DNA from: Spirosoma spitsbergense DSM 19989
GTDB lineage: Bacteria; Bacteroidota; Bacteroidia; Cytophagales; Spirosomataceae
NCBI RefSeq assembly: GCF_000374085.1
Contig: NZ_KB893400.1
Coordinates: 1-64,000, forward strand
Length of the DNA: 64,000 nucleotides
Reading direction: 5' to 3'
How positions within the stretch are numbered: the first letter of the stretch is position 1; each line of letters starts with the position of its first letter. Made by a program: the position numbers and the translations under genes. This document shows, piece after piece, positions 1 through 8,729 of the stretch. The notes beneath the pieces were generated by a model. It saw nothing but the letters and a program-made list of their open reading frames with translations. It was not told the origin of the DNA and made no database searches.

Positions 1-282
1 TTTGGTGCCTTCAAATCCAGAGGCTTTGATTTAGAAGGGTGTGGCCTAACCAAGCATCATCGCCTTCGTCGGCTGTTGTTTATCTTGTCAATGAGTCTGA
101 TTTGGGCCCTTGAAACGGGCGAGTGGCTCATCAAAGCGGGTCATAAAATACCAACCCGCAACTTGACAGGCCGATGCCAAGCGTTGTTTAGTTTATTCCG
201 TCACGGTTTAGATGAACTGCGCGATAGAATCCTTAAAGGCCAACCTGTTGGCCACCTTGTACCACTTTTGTCCTGTACTTAG
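1..282 (+). mobile_element. IS4-family transposase, C-terminal end (partial at window edge)
   Basis: The first frame is open from base 1 to a TAG at 280-282 and reads as the C-terminal 93 residues of a DDE transposase of the IS4 type. It opens with FGAFKSRGFDLE, which matches the end of the Y-R-E-K signature where the last lysine follows the catalytic glutamate; that glutamate would lie just left of the window. The hydrophobic LLFILSMSLIWAL segment and the terminal LLSCT are also usual for this group. The rest of the element, its left inverted repeat and any target duplication are outside the window. The right end must lie within a few bases of 282, because SusC-type sequence begins at 283-286. 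Family assignment rests on remembered motifs, not a search. Confidence 0.75.
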
Positions 283-1950
283 GTGTACAAGTTTAACCTG
301 GGTGTCGATTACTCCAGTGCCACGCAGGATTTACAGTCGCTGGCGAGTGCGGTGCCACAGCAGGACGGTCGCCTTGAAAGCATTTATTCGACCAATCGGA
401 ACACGCTGGTGGAGAACTACCTGACTTACACCTGGAACCGGGCCGACCACGGTTTTACGGCGTTGGTGGGCCATTCGTACCAGAAGTTCTTCATTCAGGG
501 CCGCGACTGGAGCATCAACAAATTCCCGATTTCGCCCATCGAACCGATTTATAATCCCGGTTTGGGTCAGGACCTGACGCTGGCCAATAATAAACCTACT
601 GGCTTTGCGCTAGAAAACGAACTGCAATCATTTTTTGGCCGGGTCAACTACCAATACAAAGACAAGTACTTAGCTACTGCCACTGTCCGGGCCGATGGCT
701 CAAGTAAGTTCGGGGCTAACAACAAATACGGTACTTTCCCGTCATTCTCGCTCGGCTGGCGGTTGTCGGAAGAGGCCTTCCTGAAAAATGGCCCCTTCAC
801 CGACCTGAAACTACGGGCAGGTTACGGCCGGACCGGTAATCAGGAAATTCCGTCGAAAATTACGCAGGCCCTATTCACGTCGCAGGTGGGAGCCACCACG
901 AGTTACCCGCTCGATAACACGACGGCTTACCCAGCGGGTACGTCCTACACGCGACTGGCCAATCCTGGTATTCAGTGGGAAGTATCGAATCAGACAAACG
1001 TTGGTGTTGATTTCGCGCTGTTCAAAGGGGCACTATCCGGCTCGGTCGATTACTTCAACAAGATATCGAACAATATTTTGCTGGAAGTAATCCCGGCCGA
1101 CCCCGTTCAGCCTGCCAGCACGTTCTGGACCAACGTGCCGAATATGAGCATTACGAACAAAGGCCTCGAACTGGCCCTGAACTATCGCTACGCCAGTCTG
1201 AGCGGTTTCCGGTTCGACATCGGCGGTAATATGACGTTCATCAATAACATCGTCGAAAATTCACCCTACTCGGTTATTCCGTCGGGTTCCGCATCGGGTT
1301 CCGGTCTGTCAACGGCTACCATCAATGGGTACATCAACGGGCAACCCATCGGTACGTTCTTCCTGAAAGAATTTACGGGCTTCGATGAGAAAGGCATCAG
1401 CACCTTCCGCGATGTAGACGGCGACGGAATTATCACCGACAACGACCGGATTGCGGCCGGCAGTGCTCTGCCTACGAAGCAATTCAACATCAACAGCAAT
1501 GTATCCTGGAAAGGGTTCGATCTGGCCCTGAACTTCAATGGCGTATCAGGCAACAAGATTTACGACAACACGGCCAATGCTAACTTCTACAAGCTCCGGC
1601 TTTCCAAGGGTATCAACACGACTGCCGAAGCCATTCAGTATTCGCAGGAATCCATCAATAACTCGGCTCCCGTATCGACGCGTTATCTGAAAGACGGAGC
1701 CTTCTTTCGGCTAAACAACGCGTCGCTGGGCTACAGCCTGAATCCAAAAACGATTGGTATCAAGCGTGGAATTTCGGGCATCCGCCTGTCGGCAACGGGG
1801 CAAAACCTGTTCGTGATTACAAAGTACGACGGCTATGACCCCGAAGTAAATATCGACCGCACCGTAAATGGTATCTCGTCGTACGGCATCGATTATCTCA
1901 GCTACCCCAAAGCCCGGACGTTTGTGCTGGGACTAAATCTGACATTTTAA
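283..1950 (+). pseudogene. SusC/RagA TonB-dependent outer membrane protein, C-terminal half, cut by IS insertion
   Basis: This encodes about 555 residues of a TonB-linked outer membrane barrel, roughly the second half of a family whose members usually exceed 950 residues. The signal peptide, CarboxypepD-like domain, plug and first strands are missing, and sequence like YKFNLGVDYS begins directly after the IS4 transposase stop. The acidic loop DVDGDGIITDNDR and the terminal aromatic residue of LGLNLTF are typical SusC features. The partner susD follows with a TAATG overlap, so the two formed a glycan or peptide uptake pair in which SusC is the channel and SusD the lid. A GTG at 283 could start translation, but the product would have no export signal. 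I treat it as a disrupted gene. Confidence 0.8.
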
Positions 1951-3638
1951 TGAAAAAGAAAATCCTTTCTATACTGGCTCTGGCTGGCGTTTTATTCCTC
2001 GGTAGTTGTACCAATCTAACCGAGAAGGTGTTGGATGAAGCGTCGGTGGCGGGTTTGTCGGACCGGCAGGCGGCCGACGGTATCATGGCCCCCGTGTATG
2101 CCCGGCTTCCGGATTTGTATTCGCACACCATCTATTTTGCTCTCCAGGAAATCTCGACGGATGAGGCCATTCTGCCCTACCGGGGTGGCACCGATTGGGG
2201 CGACAACGGTATTTACCTTTCATTGCATCAGCACACCACTACCAGCACCGACCCAAACGTGCGGAACGCCTGGTTGCTGGCACTACAGGGCATTTCGAGA
2301 AGTATTACGGCCCTGAATACGCTGCCCACGCTCAACGATAGCGTTACCAAAACGTACATTGCCGAAGCGCGGGGAATGCGGGCCTTCTACAATATGCTGT
2401 TGCTGGATATGTTCGGGCTGGTATTTGTGAAAGAAGACGTAAACGCTACCTCTACCATTTTGCGGGGGAATGACGCATTGGAGTATGTAAAGACGGAGTT
2501 GCTGGCCGTTGAGCCGAACCTTAGCAACACAGTTGGCCCCGGTCGGCTCACGAAAAATGCCGTGTATGGTTTGCTGGCCCGCCTGTATCTAAATGCCGCC
2601 GTCTACCGAGACCGCTATGCTACGCAGTTTACGTTTAAGCCGGAAGACATGGATAAGGTGGTTGAGTACACGGAGAAAGTAATAAACTCCGGGCAGTATC
2701 AGTTGGCCCCGGAATACTTCTCCCTTTTTAACTCGGATAACCACGATAATAAAGAACTGGTTTTTGCCATCGACCAGCGGGCTGAACTAAACGGCCACAA
2801 CCGGCTTTCCTATTTCTCGCTCTCCGGCGACCAGTTTCCGCTACCCGCTTACCCGGCGGCCAACGGTACTGACGGCCCAGCCATCACGTCGGATTTTTAT
2901 CGGTCGTGGGTTGCCGCCTACGGCACCAAAGATCCATCGGTCGACCCTCGTTTTTATAAGCAAAATATATCCATCTATACAAACCCGGCTGATTCATGCG
3001 TATCGGCCAATGACTTCAACATTGATCGGGGTATTTTGCGCGGACAGCAATATGGTTTGCTTCGGGTGAATGGTGCGTTTGTGAAATGTGCCAATGGTAA
3101 CTTTAAGGTCGGTAAACTCTTCAACGTAAACCGCAACAAGCCTACGCTGGCCGTTAATTTCACGGAGCAGGTTGATTTTACGGTGGCGGGTAGCAATTAC
3201 AGCACCGGCTACCGGGTGGAGAAGTACGAATTCAGCAAGAAATCGACCAGCGGTCGTAACCTGGGCGATGCCGACATTGTCATTCTGCGGCTGGCCGATA
3301 TGTATCTGATGCGGGCTGAAGCCAAACTTCGGAAAAGTAGCGATGCCGCCAGTGCGCTGGCTGATGTAAATACGGTTCGTGCCGCCCGCACGGCCCGGAT
3401 GCCTGCCCCGCCCGCCCTGACGACGATGAACCTCGACTTATTGCTTCGTGAGCGTGGGTTCGAGTTTTACTGGGAGTCGCAGCGCCGGACAGATATGATC
3501 CGCTACGGCAAATACGAAGGCATCTGGACCGAAAAAACCAACGCTGACGTGAAAAAGCGGCTTTTCCCGATTCCGCAAACGGCCATTGATGGGGCTTCAA
3601 ACCTGCCGGGCTACTTAAAGCAGAATGATAGTTATTGA
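1950..3638 (+). CDS. SusD/RagB family nutrient-binding outer membrane lipoprotein
   Basis: The 562-residue product starts with a lipoprotein signal (MKKKILSILALAGVLFLGSC, Cys20), so it should be lipidated and surface exposed. The body has the helical TPR-like fold pattern of SusD proteins, with an N-terminal SusD-like region and the C-terminal RagB/SusD segment containing DMYLMRAEAKLR and the late FYWESQRRTDMIRYGK motif. SusD proteins cap the SusC barrel and bind oligosaccharides or other ligands. The ATG overlaps the stop of the preceding susC (TAATG), indicating one transcript. Because that susC is interrupted by an IS, this susD may be expressed only from an IS-borne or internal promoter and may have no working partner. 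The substrate cannot be read from the sequence. Confidence 0.9.
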   Translation: MKKKILSILALAGVLFLGSCTNLTEKVLDEASVAGLSDRQAADGIMAPVYARLPDLYSHTIYFALQEISTDEAILPYRGGTDWGDNGIYLSLHQHTTTSTDPNVRNAWLLALQGISRSITALNTLPTLNDSVTKTYIAEARGMRAFYNMLLLDMFGLVFVKEDVNATSTILRGNDALEYVKTELLAVEPNLSNTVGPGRLTKNAVYGLLARLYLNAAVYRDRYATQFTFKPEDMDKVVEYTEKVINSGQYQLAPEYFSLFNSDNHDNKELVFAIDQRAELNGHNRLSYFSLSGDQFPLPAYPAANGTDGPAITSDFYRSWVAAYGTKDPSVDPRFYKQNISIYTNPADSCVSANDFNIDRGILRGQQYGLLRVNGAFVKCANGNFKVGKLFNVNRNKPTLAVNFTEQVDFTVAGSNYSTGYRVEKYEFSKKSTSGRNLGDADIVILRLADMYLMRAEAKLRKSSDAASALADVNTVRAARTARMPAPPALTTMNLDLLLRERGFEFYWESQRRTDMIRYGKYEGIWTEKTNADVKKRLFPIPQTAIDGASNLPGYLKQNDSY

Positions 3639-3663
3639 CGGATAGGCACAGAGTGCCAACTAA

Positions 3664-3715
3664 CGGGTACTCCAGCTAACCATCACCACCTGTTGATGGT
3701 TAGCTGGAGTACCCG
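3664..3715 (+). terminator. 22-bp perfect hairpin after susD, probable terminator
   Basis: Positions 3664-3685 and 3694-3715 are perfect reverse complements around an 8-base loop (3686-3693). The hairpin lies 26 bases after the susD stop and 20 before the next start, where a transcript end is expected. Only a weak T-rich stretch follows (atttgctttg), so it may terminate weakly or mainly protect the 3' end of the susCD mRNA. The perfect stem would also fit a small mobile palindrome. Confidence 0.6.
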
Positions 3716-3734
3716 ATTTGCTTTGTCAGCTTAA

Positions 3735-4670
3735 ATGATGGATACCATGCACAAAACACCGTCTGACCGTCGGACTTTTTTTAAAACGGTTGCTGTCAGC
3801 CTGCCGCTGGTAGCCGGTATGGGTACAGGGCCGTTTGGGGGCAGGATTGGCACATCAGGAAAGTTGGATCATCTCCGCCTTAGTTGCAACCTTTATTCAT
3901 TCAATGAGCCCCTGATGAGTGGGCAAATGACACTGGAAGAGGTAATTAAATTTTGCTCCGAAATTGGATTCGATGCCGTTGACCCAACGGGTTACTATTT
4001 TCCTAACTACCCGGTTGTGCCGGATGATAGTTACGTGTACCAGATTAAGCGAAAAGCGTTTCGGTTAGGTCTCGACATCAGCGGAACGGGCGTCCGCAAT
4101 GATTTTACATTGCCCGACCCAGCCCGCCGAAAAGCGGAAGTGGCATTAGTGACGAAGTGGACGGACCTGGCCGCCAAACTGGGGGCACCCGTTATCCGGA
4201 TTTTTTCGGGTACTGGTAAGGAACTGCCGGTGGGCTACAACCGGCAAGAGGTTACGGGATGGGTAGTCGAAGCTATTCGGGAGTGTACGGACTATGCCGC
4301 TAAACAGGGTGTGATGATTGTGCTGCAAAACCACGCTGATTTTATCCAAACAGCCGACCATATCCTGGACATTCTGCAACGGGTCAACTCCGAGTGGCTG
4401 GCAGTCAATCTGGATATTGGCAGCTTCCGAATAGGAGACCCCTATGAGCAGATTGCCCGCGTGGCCCCGTATGCGGCCACCTGGCAAATCAAGGAAAATA
4501 TGTTCGTTGACGGCAGAGAAGTGGAAACCGATTTGGGCAAAATCGTAAAGATTGTACGCGAATCTGGTTACCGGGGCTACCTGCCTATTGAAACACTCGG
4601 TAAAGGAAACCCGCGACAGAAAGTACCGGTTTTTTATGAAAAAGTAAAAAAGGCGTTGACGGTCGTTTAA
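3735..4670 (+). CDS. Sugar phosphate isomerase/epimerase-like TIM-barrel protein with Tat signal
   Basis: This 311-residue protein has a twin-arginine signal (DRRTFFK at residues 11-17, followed by a hydrophobic stretch to about residue 30), so it should be exported folded to the periplasm. The rest is an AP-endonuclease-2-type TIM barrel as in xylose isomerase-like sugar isomerases/epimerases. Likely metal-binding segments are LQNHADF, VNLDIGSF, WQIKENMF and PIETLG. Family members isomerise or epimerise sugars, inositols or hydroxypyruvate; the substrate here is unknown. It follows a susCD pair, which would suit a role in sugar use. Its last 31 codons are duplicated at 5486-5581, downstream of the toxin-antitoxin pair. 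Ancestrally its 3' end probably overlapped that of dnaX. Confidence 0.85.
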   Translation: MMDTMHKTPSDRRTFFKTVAVSLPLVAGMGTGPFGGRIGTSGKLDHLRLSCNLYSFNEPLMSGQMTLEEVIKFCSEIGFDAVDPTGYYFPNYPVVPDDSYVYQIKRKAFRLGLDISGTGVRNDFTLPDPARRKAEVALVTKWTDLAAKLGAPVIRIFSGTGKELPVGYNRQEVTGWVVEAIRECTDYAAKQGVMIVLQNHADFIQTADHILDILQRVNSEWLAVNLDIGSFRIGDPYEQIARVAPYAATWQIKENMFVDGREVETDLGKIVKIVRESGYRGYLPIETLGKGNPRQKVPVFYEKVKKALTVV

Positions 4671-4689
4671 TAGTCCACATCCAGGTTCA
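4578..4689. repeat. Direct repeat copy A: isomerase 3' end plus last codons of dnaX
   Basis: This 112-base segment is repeated at 5486-5597 with 13 mismatches by my hand count (about 88% identity) and no gaps. It contains the end of the isomerase gene and, on the minus strand, a degenerate copy of the last seven dnaX codons (LNLDVDY) with a TAA stop. The differences within those dnaX codons are synonymous, which suggests this copy once served as a real dnaX end. Similarity to dnaX stops after 4689. Confidence 0.85.
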
Positions 4690-4777
4690 ATGCGAATGAT
4701 AGAAGGCTTATCAGCCCTTACGGAGAGGAAGGATTTTGCTTATCTTTACGTAAACAGTACGCAAAATTTTATTAGAT

Positions 4778-5038
4778 ATGAACTTGTCGCCATCACCCCG
4801 TCGGTTGAGTAATGCGCAGTCGTTACTACTTCAGTTATTCGAGCGAGACCTGCCTGAATCCGAACTAATAGATGTGCGTCGTGTACTGACGAAGCACTTT
4901 GCTCAAAAAGCAGAGGAGGAAGCCGAGCGTATCTTGAATGATCGGCATGAGTTGGCTCAGGACATTGAGAAGGACAGCGCAGGCATTAATGAGAATAGAA
5001 CGAACTACGCACAAACACTTCGTTCCAGTCCCAAATGA
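4778..5038 (+). CDS. Putative antitoxin of a PIN-type toxin-antitoxin pair
   Basis: This 86-residue protein is small, charged and helical, with a core (SNAQSLLLQLFERDLPESELIDVRR split over residues 11-35) resembling the short antitoxin-like proteins that precede PIN-domain genes in Bacteroidota. I know of no solved DNA-binding fold for this group. The ATG of the PIN gene lies inside the stop region (ATGA overlap at 5035-5038), the usual translational coupling of antitoxin and toxin. The expected job is to bind and neutralise the downstream nuclease and perhaps repress the pair. The C-terminal 30 residues, with many Asn, Glu and Asp, look unstructured. The role is inferred mainly from position. 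Confidence 0.65.
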   Translation: MNLSPSPRRLSNAQSLLLQLFERDLPESELIDVRRVLTKHFAQKAEEEAERILNDRHELAQDIEKDSAGINENRTNYAQTLRSSPK

Positions 5039-5451
5039 AGATAGTTGTTGATACGAATGGTCTTCTAAACGCAATACCCAGAAACGGGTCGAAGAAATGG
5101 CTTTATAACGCATTCATTGACAATACTTTCACATGGGTTTTTAGCAATGAGATTCTGTCAGAATATGACGAGATAATCTGTCAAAAGTTTAGTCAGGATG
5201 TATCTAATTATGTAATAAGTTCACTGCTGGCTTCCCATAATCACGAGCGATTCGAGCCATCTTGTAAATATCAACTGGTGACCCAGGATCCAGATGATAA
5301 CAAATTTGTCGATTGTGCCATCGGGGCCAATGCCGACTATTTAGTTACGGATGACAAACATATTTTAGGTCTTTTGGAGATTCCCGATCTGTTCCCACCC
5401 GTTCCCGTCGTCACGTTTGCCCAGTTTCAGGATATATTGGCGAGTTTGTAA
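5035..5451 (+). CDS. PIN-domain ribonuclease toxin
   Basis: The 138-residue product is a single PIN domain of the type often annotated as putative toxin component, PIN family. Conserved acidic residues are visible: Asp6 in MKIVVDTN, Glu43 in LSEYDE, Asp85/Asp88 in QDPDDNKFVDCA and Asp106/107 in LVTDDKH. These would coordinate Mg or Mn for RNA cleavage. VTFAQFQDIL near the end is the usual last helix. It overlaps the upstream small gene by four bases, fitting a toxin-antitoxin operon. The pair sits between two copies of the isomerase/dnaX junction, which suggests it arrived as an inserted cassette. Whether the toxin is active is unknown, but all expected acidic residues are present. Confidence 0.85.
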   Translation: MKIVVDTNGLLNAIPRNGSKKWLYNAFIDNTFTWVFSNEILSEYDEIICQKFSQDVSNYVISSLLASHNHERFEPSCKYQLVTQDPDDNKFVDCAIGANADYLVTDDKHILGLLEIPDLFPPVPVVTFAQFQDILASL

Positions 5452-5485
5452 ACACTGAGTGACGGAAAAACTGTTCGTTCAATGG

Positions 5486-5597
5486 TACCTGCTCATTGAA
5501 ACACTCGGTATGGGAGACCCGCGACAGAAAGTACCGGCCTTTTATGAAAAAGTAAAAAAGGAGTTGACGGTTGCTCAATAGTCCACGTCTAGGTTCA
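5486..5597. repeat. Direct repeat copy B: isomerase 3' remnant plus true dnaX 3' end
   Basis: This is the partner of 4578-4689. On the plus strand it encodes a 31-codon isomerase remnant (YLLIETLGMGDPRQ and onward) ending in TAG at 5579-5581. On the minus strand it is the genuine dnaX terminus, with the TGA at 5575-5577. Upstream of 5486 the similarity to the isomerase stops abruptly, marking a breakpoint. Confidence 0.85.
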
Positions 5598-7491
5598 GCA
5601 CCTTCCTTAGTTCGTGCAGGGCGGGGTTTTTCTCGGCCAGGAAGTTGTACTTGTCCTGCGAACTATAGATCATTTTCTTCACTTCCTGCTGGGTTACGGT
5701 GTGCTCTAGTTGAATCTGGCTGTTCTGTAGTTCGTTCCGTAAATAGCCCAGCAATTCGGGCTTTAATTCGGTCAGGTAACCTACCTGTAAGGTATTGTCG
5801 AGGTTGATACGGATAATGGCTCCCTCCAGCACCAGCTCCCGGTTCAATACCAGTTGTTCCGTAGCTGAATCATTCTGCCGTTGCCTGATTTTGGCAAACG
5901 ATACCCATACATCCTGCAATTTCTCTAAATCGAATGGTTTGTCAGGGCGCGCCGGGGTAACAGTCGCCGGGGTATCATCTGCCTGAGCCGTGGGCTTTAC
6001 CGCCCCCGCCGTCAGCGGCACAGTTGAACGCAGTTTACTGGTTGCAGGGCGTTGCAACGGGGTTATCTTTGGCTTGGTGGCTGGTTCCTGCGTTGTAATG
6101 ACACCCGACGAAGCCATTATGTCTTTTACACTGGCCGCATCTGAATAGCTATTTTCAGTTACCGGCAACGCTTCTGCGGGGGTTTCTACCGGCACAGGCG
6201 TATTGGCTACATATCCATTAACTGGTTCACTGGTGATTGGGTGGTTTTCGGTTAGTTGGGGTCCAGGATTAGACTGGGGAGAGCTGGGGTTCGGACTGGC
6301 GTTTTTTTTTTCGGGGCTGACCAATTCGACAGACCCAGGTTCTTTACTGTTAAACCCATTCAGCGGGAGTTCGGGCAGCGTTTCCCAGTTGAGTAGGTTC
6401 CGCAGGTTGGCCAGTTTCATCAGCCACAGTTCCGTGTGCAACCGCTGGTCTTTGGCCTGCTTGTAGTTCATATCGCACTGACCACCCAAACTTAGGGCCG
6501 ACAGCAAAAACGACATCGGTGCCCGCGCCGACTGATCGAGGTATTGCCGACGGACGTTTTCGGTTACCTGAAGCAACTGCACGGTAGCGGCATCCTTGCA
6601 GACCAGCAAATCGCGAAAGTGCCGACAAAAGCCAACCACAAACTGATGCCCATCGAAGCCCTTACGCAGAATTTCATCGATCGTTAATAGGCTTTGAGGC
6701 AGACTGCCAGCCAGTAGTAAATCGGTCAGCTTGAAGTAATAGTCGTAATCCAGAATATGCAGGTTATCCAGCACTTCTTTGTAGCGAATGATGCGATCGG
6801 CAGCAAAGGTCACGTTCAGGTCGAACATGGACAGGGCATCGCGCAGGCCACCGTCGGCTTTCTGAGCAATGAGGTCGAGGGCTTCGGGCTCGGCAGTAAT
6901 GCCCTCTTTCTCAGAAATCGTTGCCAGGTGACTGGCAATGTGCCCCGGCTGAATCCGGTTAAAATCGAAAATCTGGCACCGCGACAAAATGGTTGGCAGA
7001 ATCTTGTGCTTCTCCGTCGTTGCCAGAATGAAAATGGCGTAGGAGGGGGGTTCTTCCAGTGTCTTTAGGAATGCATTGAAAGCCGCCGACGAAAGCATGT
7101 GTACCTCGTCGATAATATAAATTTTGTACTTACCCGACTGGGGTGGGTAGCGTACCTGATCAATCAGGTTTCGGATGTCCTCGACCGAGTTGTTGGAAGC
7201 GGCATCCAGTTCATGAATATTAAAGGAGGCATTCTGATTAAAGCTCACGCACGACTCGCAGGTATCGCAGGCTTCGCCTTCAGCACTGAGATTTTGGCAG
7301 TTGATGGTTTTGGCCAGGATACGGGCACAGGTGGTTTTGCCTACCCCGCGTGGCCCGCAGAACAGAAACGCCGACGCTAAATGATTGGTCTTGATTGCGT
7401 TTTTCAGCGTCGTTGTAATGTGTTCCTGCCCCACCACCGTATCGAAGGTAGCTGGGCGGTACTTGCGGGCCGAAACCACGAAATTTTCCAT
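5575..7491 (-). CDS. dnaX: DNA polymerase III subunit gamma/tau
   Basis: The clamp-loader ATPase links core polymerase and loads the sliding clamp. From the ATG at 7491 the protein has 638 residues. Visible motifs are the N-terminal RKYRPATFDTVVGQEH, Walker A GPRGVGKTT (about 46-54), zinc-finger cysteines near 65, 75, 78 and 81, Walker B IIDEVHML (about 126-133), and sensor motif ILSRCQ. Residues from about 375 on form a low-complexity Pro/Thr/Val linker, then a C-terminal domain ending LNLDVDY. An in-frame codon 33 bases upstream would add MKFAPSVLTCG, which the family lacks, so I chose 7491. Its 3' end faces the isomerase-derived remnant tail to tail. Confidence 0.95.
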   Translation of the reverse strand: MENFVVSARKYRPATFDTVVGQEHITTTLKNAIKTNHLASAFLFCGPRGVGKTTCARILAKTINCQNLSAEGEACDTCESCVSFNQNASFNIHELDAASNNSVEDIRNLIDQVRYPPQSGKYKIYIIDEVHMLSSAAFNAFLKTLEEPPSYAIFILATTEKHKILPTILSRCQIFDFNRIQPGHIASHLATISEKEGITAEPEALDLIAQKADGGLRDALSMFDLNVTFAADRIIRYKEVLDNLHILDYDYYFKLTDLLLAGSLPQSLLTIDEILRKGFDGHQFVVGFCRHFRDLLVCKDAATVQLLQVTENVRRQYLDQSARAPMSFLLSALSLGGQCDMNYKQAKDQRLHTELWLMKLANLRNLLNWETLPELPLNGFNSKEPGSVELVSPEKKNASPNPSSPQSNPGPQLTENHPITSEPVNGYVANTPVPVETPAEALPVTENSYSDAASVKDIMASSGVITTQEPATKPKITPLQRPATSKLRSTVPLTAGAVKPTAQADDTPATVTPARPDKPFDLEKLQDVWVSFAKIRQRQNDSATEQLVLNRELVLEGAIIRINLDNTLQVGYLTELKPELLGYLRNELQNSQIQLEHTVTQQEVKKMIYSSQDKYNFLAEKNPALHELRKVLNLDVDY

Positions 7492-7582
7492 ACCGCAAGT
7501 TAGCACGGAAGGGGCGAATTTCAAACGGATTTGATGGAGTGACCAAGGTGAAGAAAGCCTGTGGGAACGATCATTTGTTTCC

Positions 7583-8380
7583 CTAAATCTCTTTTCCGCA
7601 GTGTGGACACACGCGCCTTATGGGTTCTTTACGACTGCGAACCTGCTCGGTAAAACCAGATACCAGAATACCCGTTGGTAAGGCAAACAGACCGATGCCG
7701 ACGATGGCCGAAATGCCTCCTAGTAGCTTGCCAAGGGGTGTAATAGGAAGAATGTCGCCGTAGCCAACGGTGGTCATGGCGCTAACCCCCCACCACATGG
7801 TGGCCGGAATACTGGTGAATTTATCGGGCTGGGCTGGGTGTTCAACGAAGTACATTACGCTGGAAAGGATAATGAGCATAAATACTACGAAGGAGAGACT
7901 CAGCACAAGTTCCTCCTTTTTTTCTTCTACTACACGTTGAATCATTCGAAACGCCTGGGAATAACGGGATATACGGAATAATCGGAAAATACGAAAGAGC
8001 CGTAAAATGCGAACCACACCCAGATCGGTAGCGAACAACGAAAAATAAAAGGGGAAAATAGCCAGGAAGTCAATAATGGCCGAGGCCGAAATGATATAAC
8101 GCAGTCTTCCTAAAATGGGGTGATGGTATTTTTCATTCTCCACACAAACCCATACCCGCAATAGGTATTCGATGGAGAAAAAGAGGACGGAAAAAAGCTC
8201 AAAATCGATAAAAAGCTGGGCGTATTGCTTATTGTATTCCGGCACGGTGTGGAGCACAATAGCAATGGCATTCAGGGTAATAATCGTAATGAGTATCAGA
8301 TTGAAAACCAGACTGATGCCCCGGCGTTTACCGGCAGACATCTCGAGAACGCGGTAAAGGAGCTTGCGTAGCTGTAGCAT
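7583..8380 (-). CDS. Voltage-gated-type potassium ion channel
   Basis: This 265-residue inner membrane protein has the six-helix layout of a Kv-type channel. An S4-like segment with regularly spaced arginines (RILRLFRIFRLFRISRY) is followed by S5, a pore helix with the selectivity filter TTVGYGD, and S6. The protein should form a tetrameric potassium pore. The C-terminus ends in CPHCGKEI, half of a possible zinc ribbon, with only two cysteines per subunit; pairing between subunits is conceivable. No RCK/TrkA regulatory domain is present. It lies in the same orientation as a truncated MFS gene upstream, with only 46 bases between them. Confidence 0.9.
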   Translation of the reverse strand: MLQLRKLLYRVLEMSAGKRRGISLVFNLILITIITLNAIAIVLHTVPEYNKQYAQLFIDFELFSVLFFSIEYLLRVWVCVENEKYHHPILGRLRYIISASAIIDFLAIFPFYFSLFATDLGVVRILRLFRIFRLFRISRYSQAFRMIQRVVEEKKEELVLSLSFVVFMLIILSSVMYFVEHPAQPDKFTSIPATMWWGVSAMTTVGYGDILPITPLGKLLGGISAIVGIGLFALPTGILVSGFTEQVRSRKEPIRRVCPHCGKEI

Positions 8381-8426
8381 GGTAGATTAAAGTCAAAGGA
8401 CGATGATGCAAGCTACTCACCAAAAC

Positions 8427-8729
8427 CTAAAATTGTCCTACCCATACTACCACCCAGGGCTTTCGTCTTCCCATGGGTGAGCCTTGAAAGTGGTTAATTA
8501 CCGGCCCCCAGATAAATTGAAAAGTCCAGGGTAAACCGAAGAGGGCTATAAATGAACCAACCACATCTGGCCCAACACCGTCGGCTGTAAAATAATTGGC
8601 TAACGCTGTCAGATAAAAACCGGATGGAATCCCCTGCATGACGTACAGATAGAAGAACACTCCATACCGCAAAGGGCGGCTTTGGGTTAGCGTGAGTGGA
8701 TTATAGGAGGAAGAAAAAACCACAGGCAC
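8427..8729 (-). pseudogene. Truncated MFS transporter (AmpG-like), N-terminal fragment
   Basis: The frame encodes 100 residues that look like the start of a major facilitator transporter of the AmpG/PAT type: a first helix with YGVFFYLYVMQGIPSGFY, a second and third helix, and the cytoplasmic loop MGRRKPW after helix 3. Such transporters have about 400-430 residues and 12 helices. The frame stops soon after the GRRKPW motif, and the ion-channel start lies 46 bases further on, so the remaining helices are gone rather than frameshifted. I infer a deletion that joined this remnant to the channel gene. A functional three-helix protein is unlikely. Confidence 0.65.
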
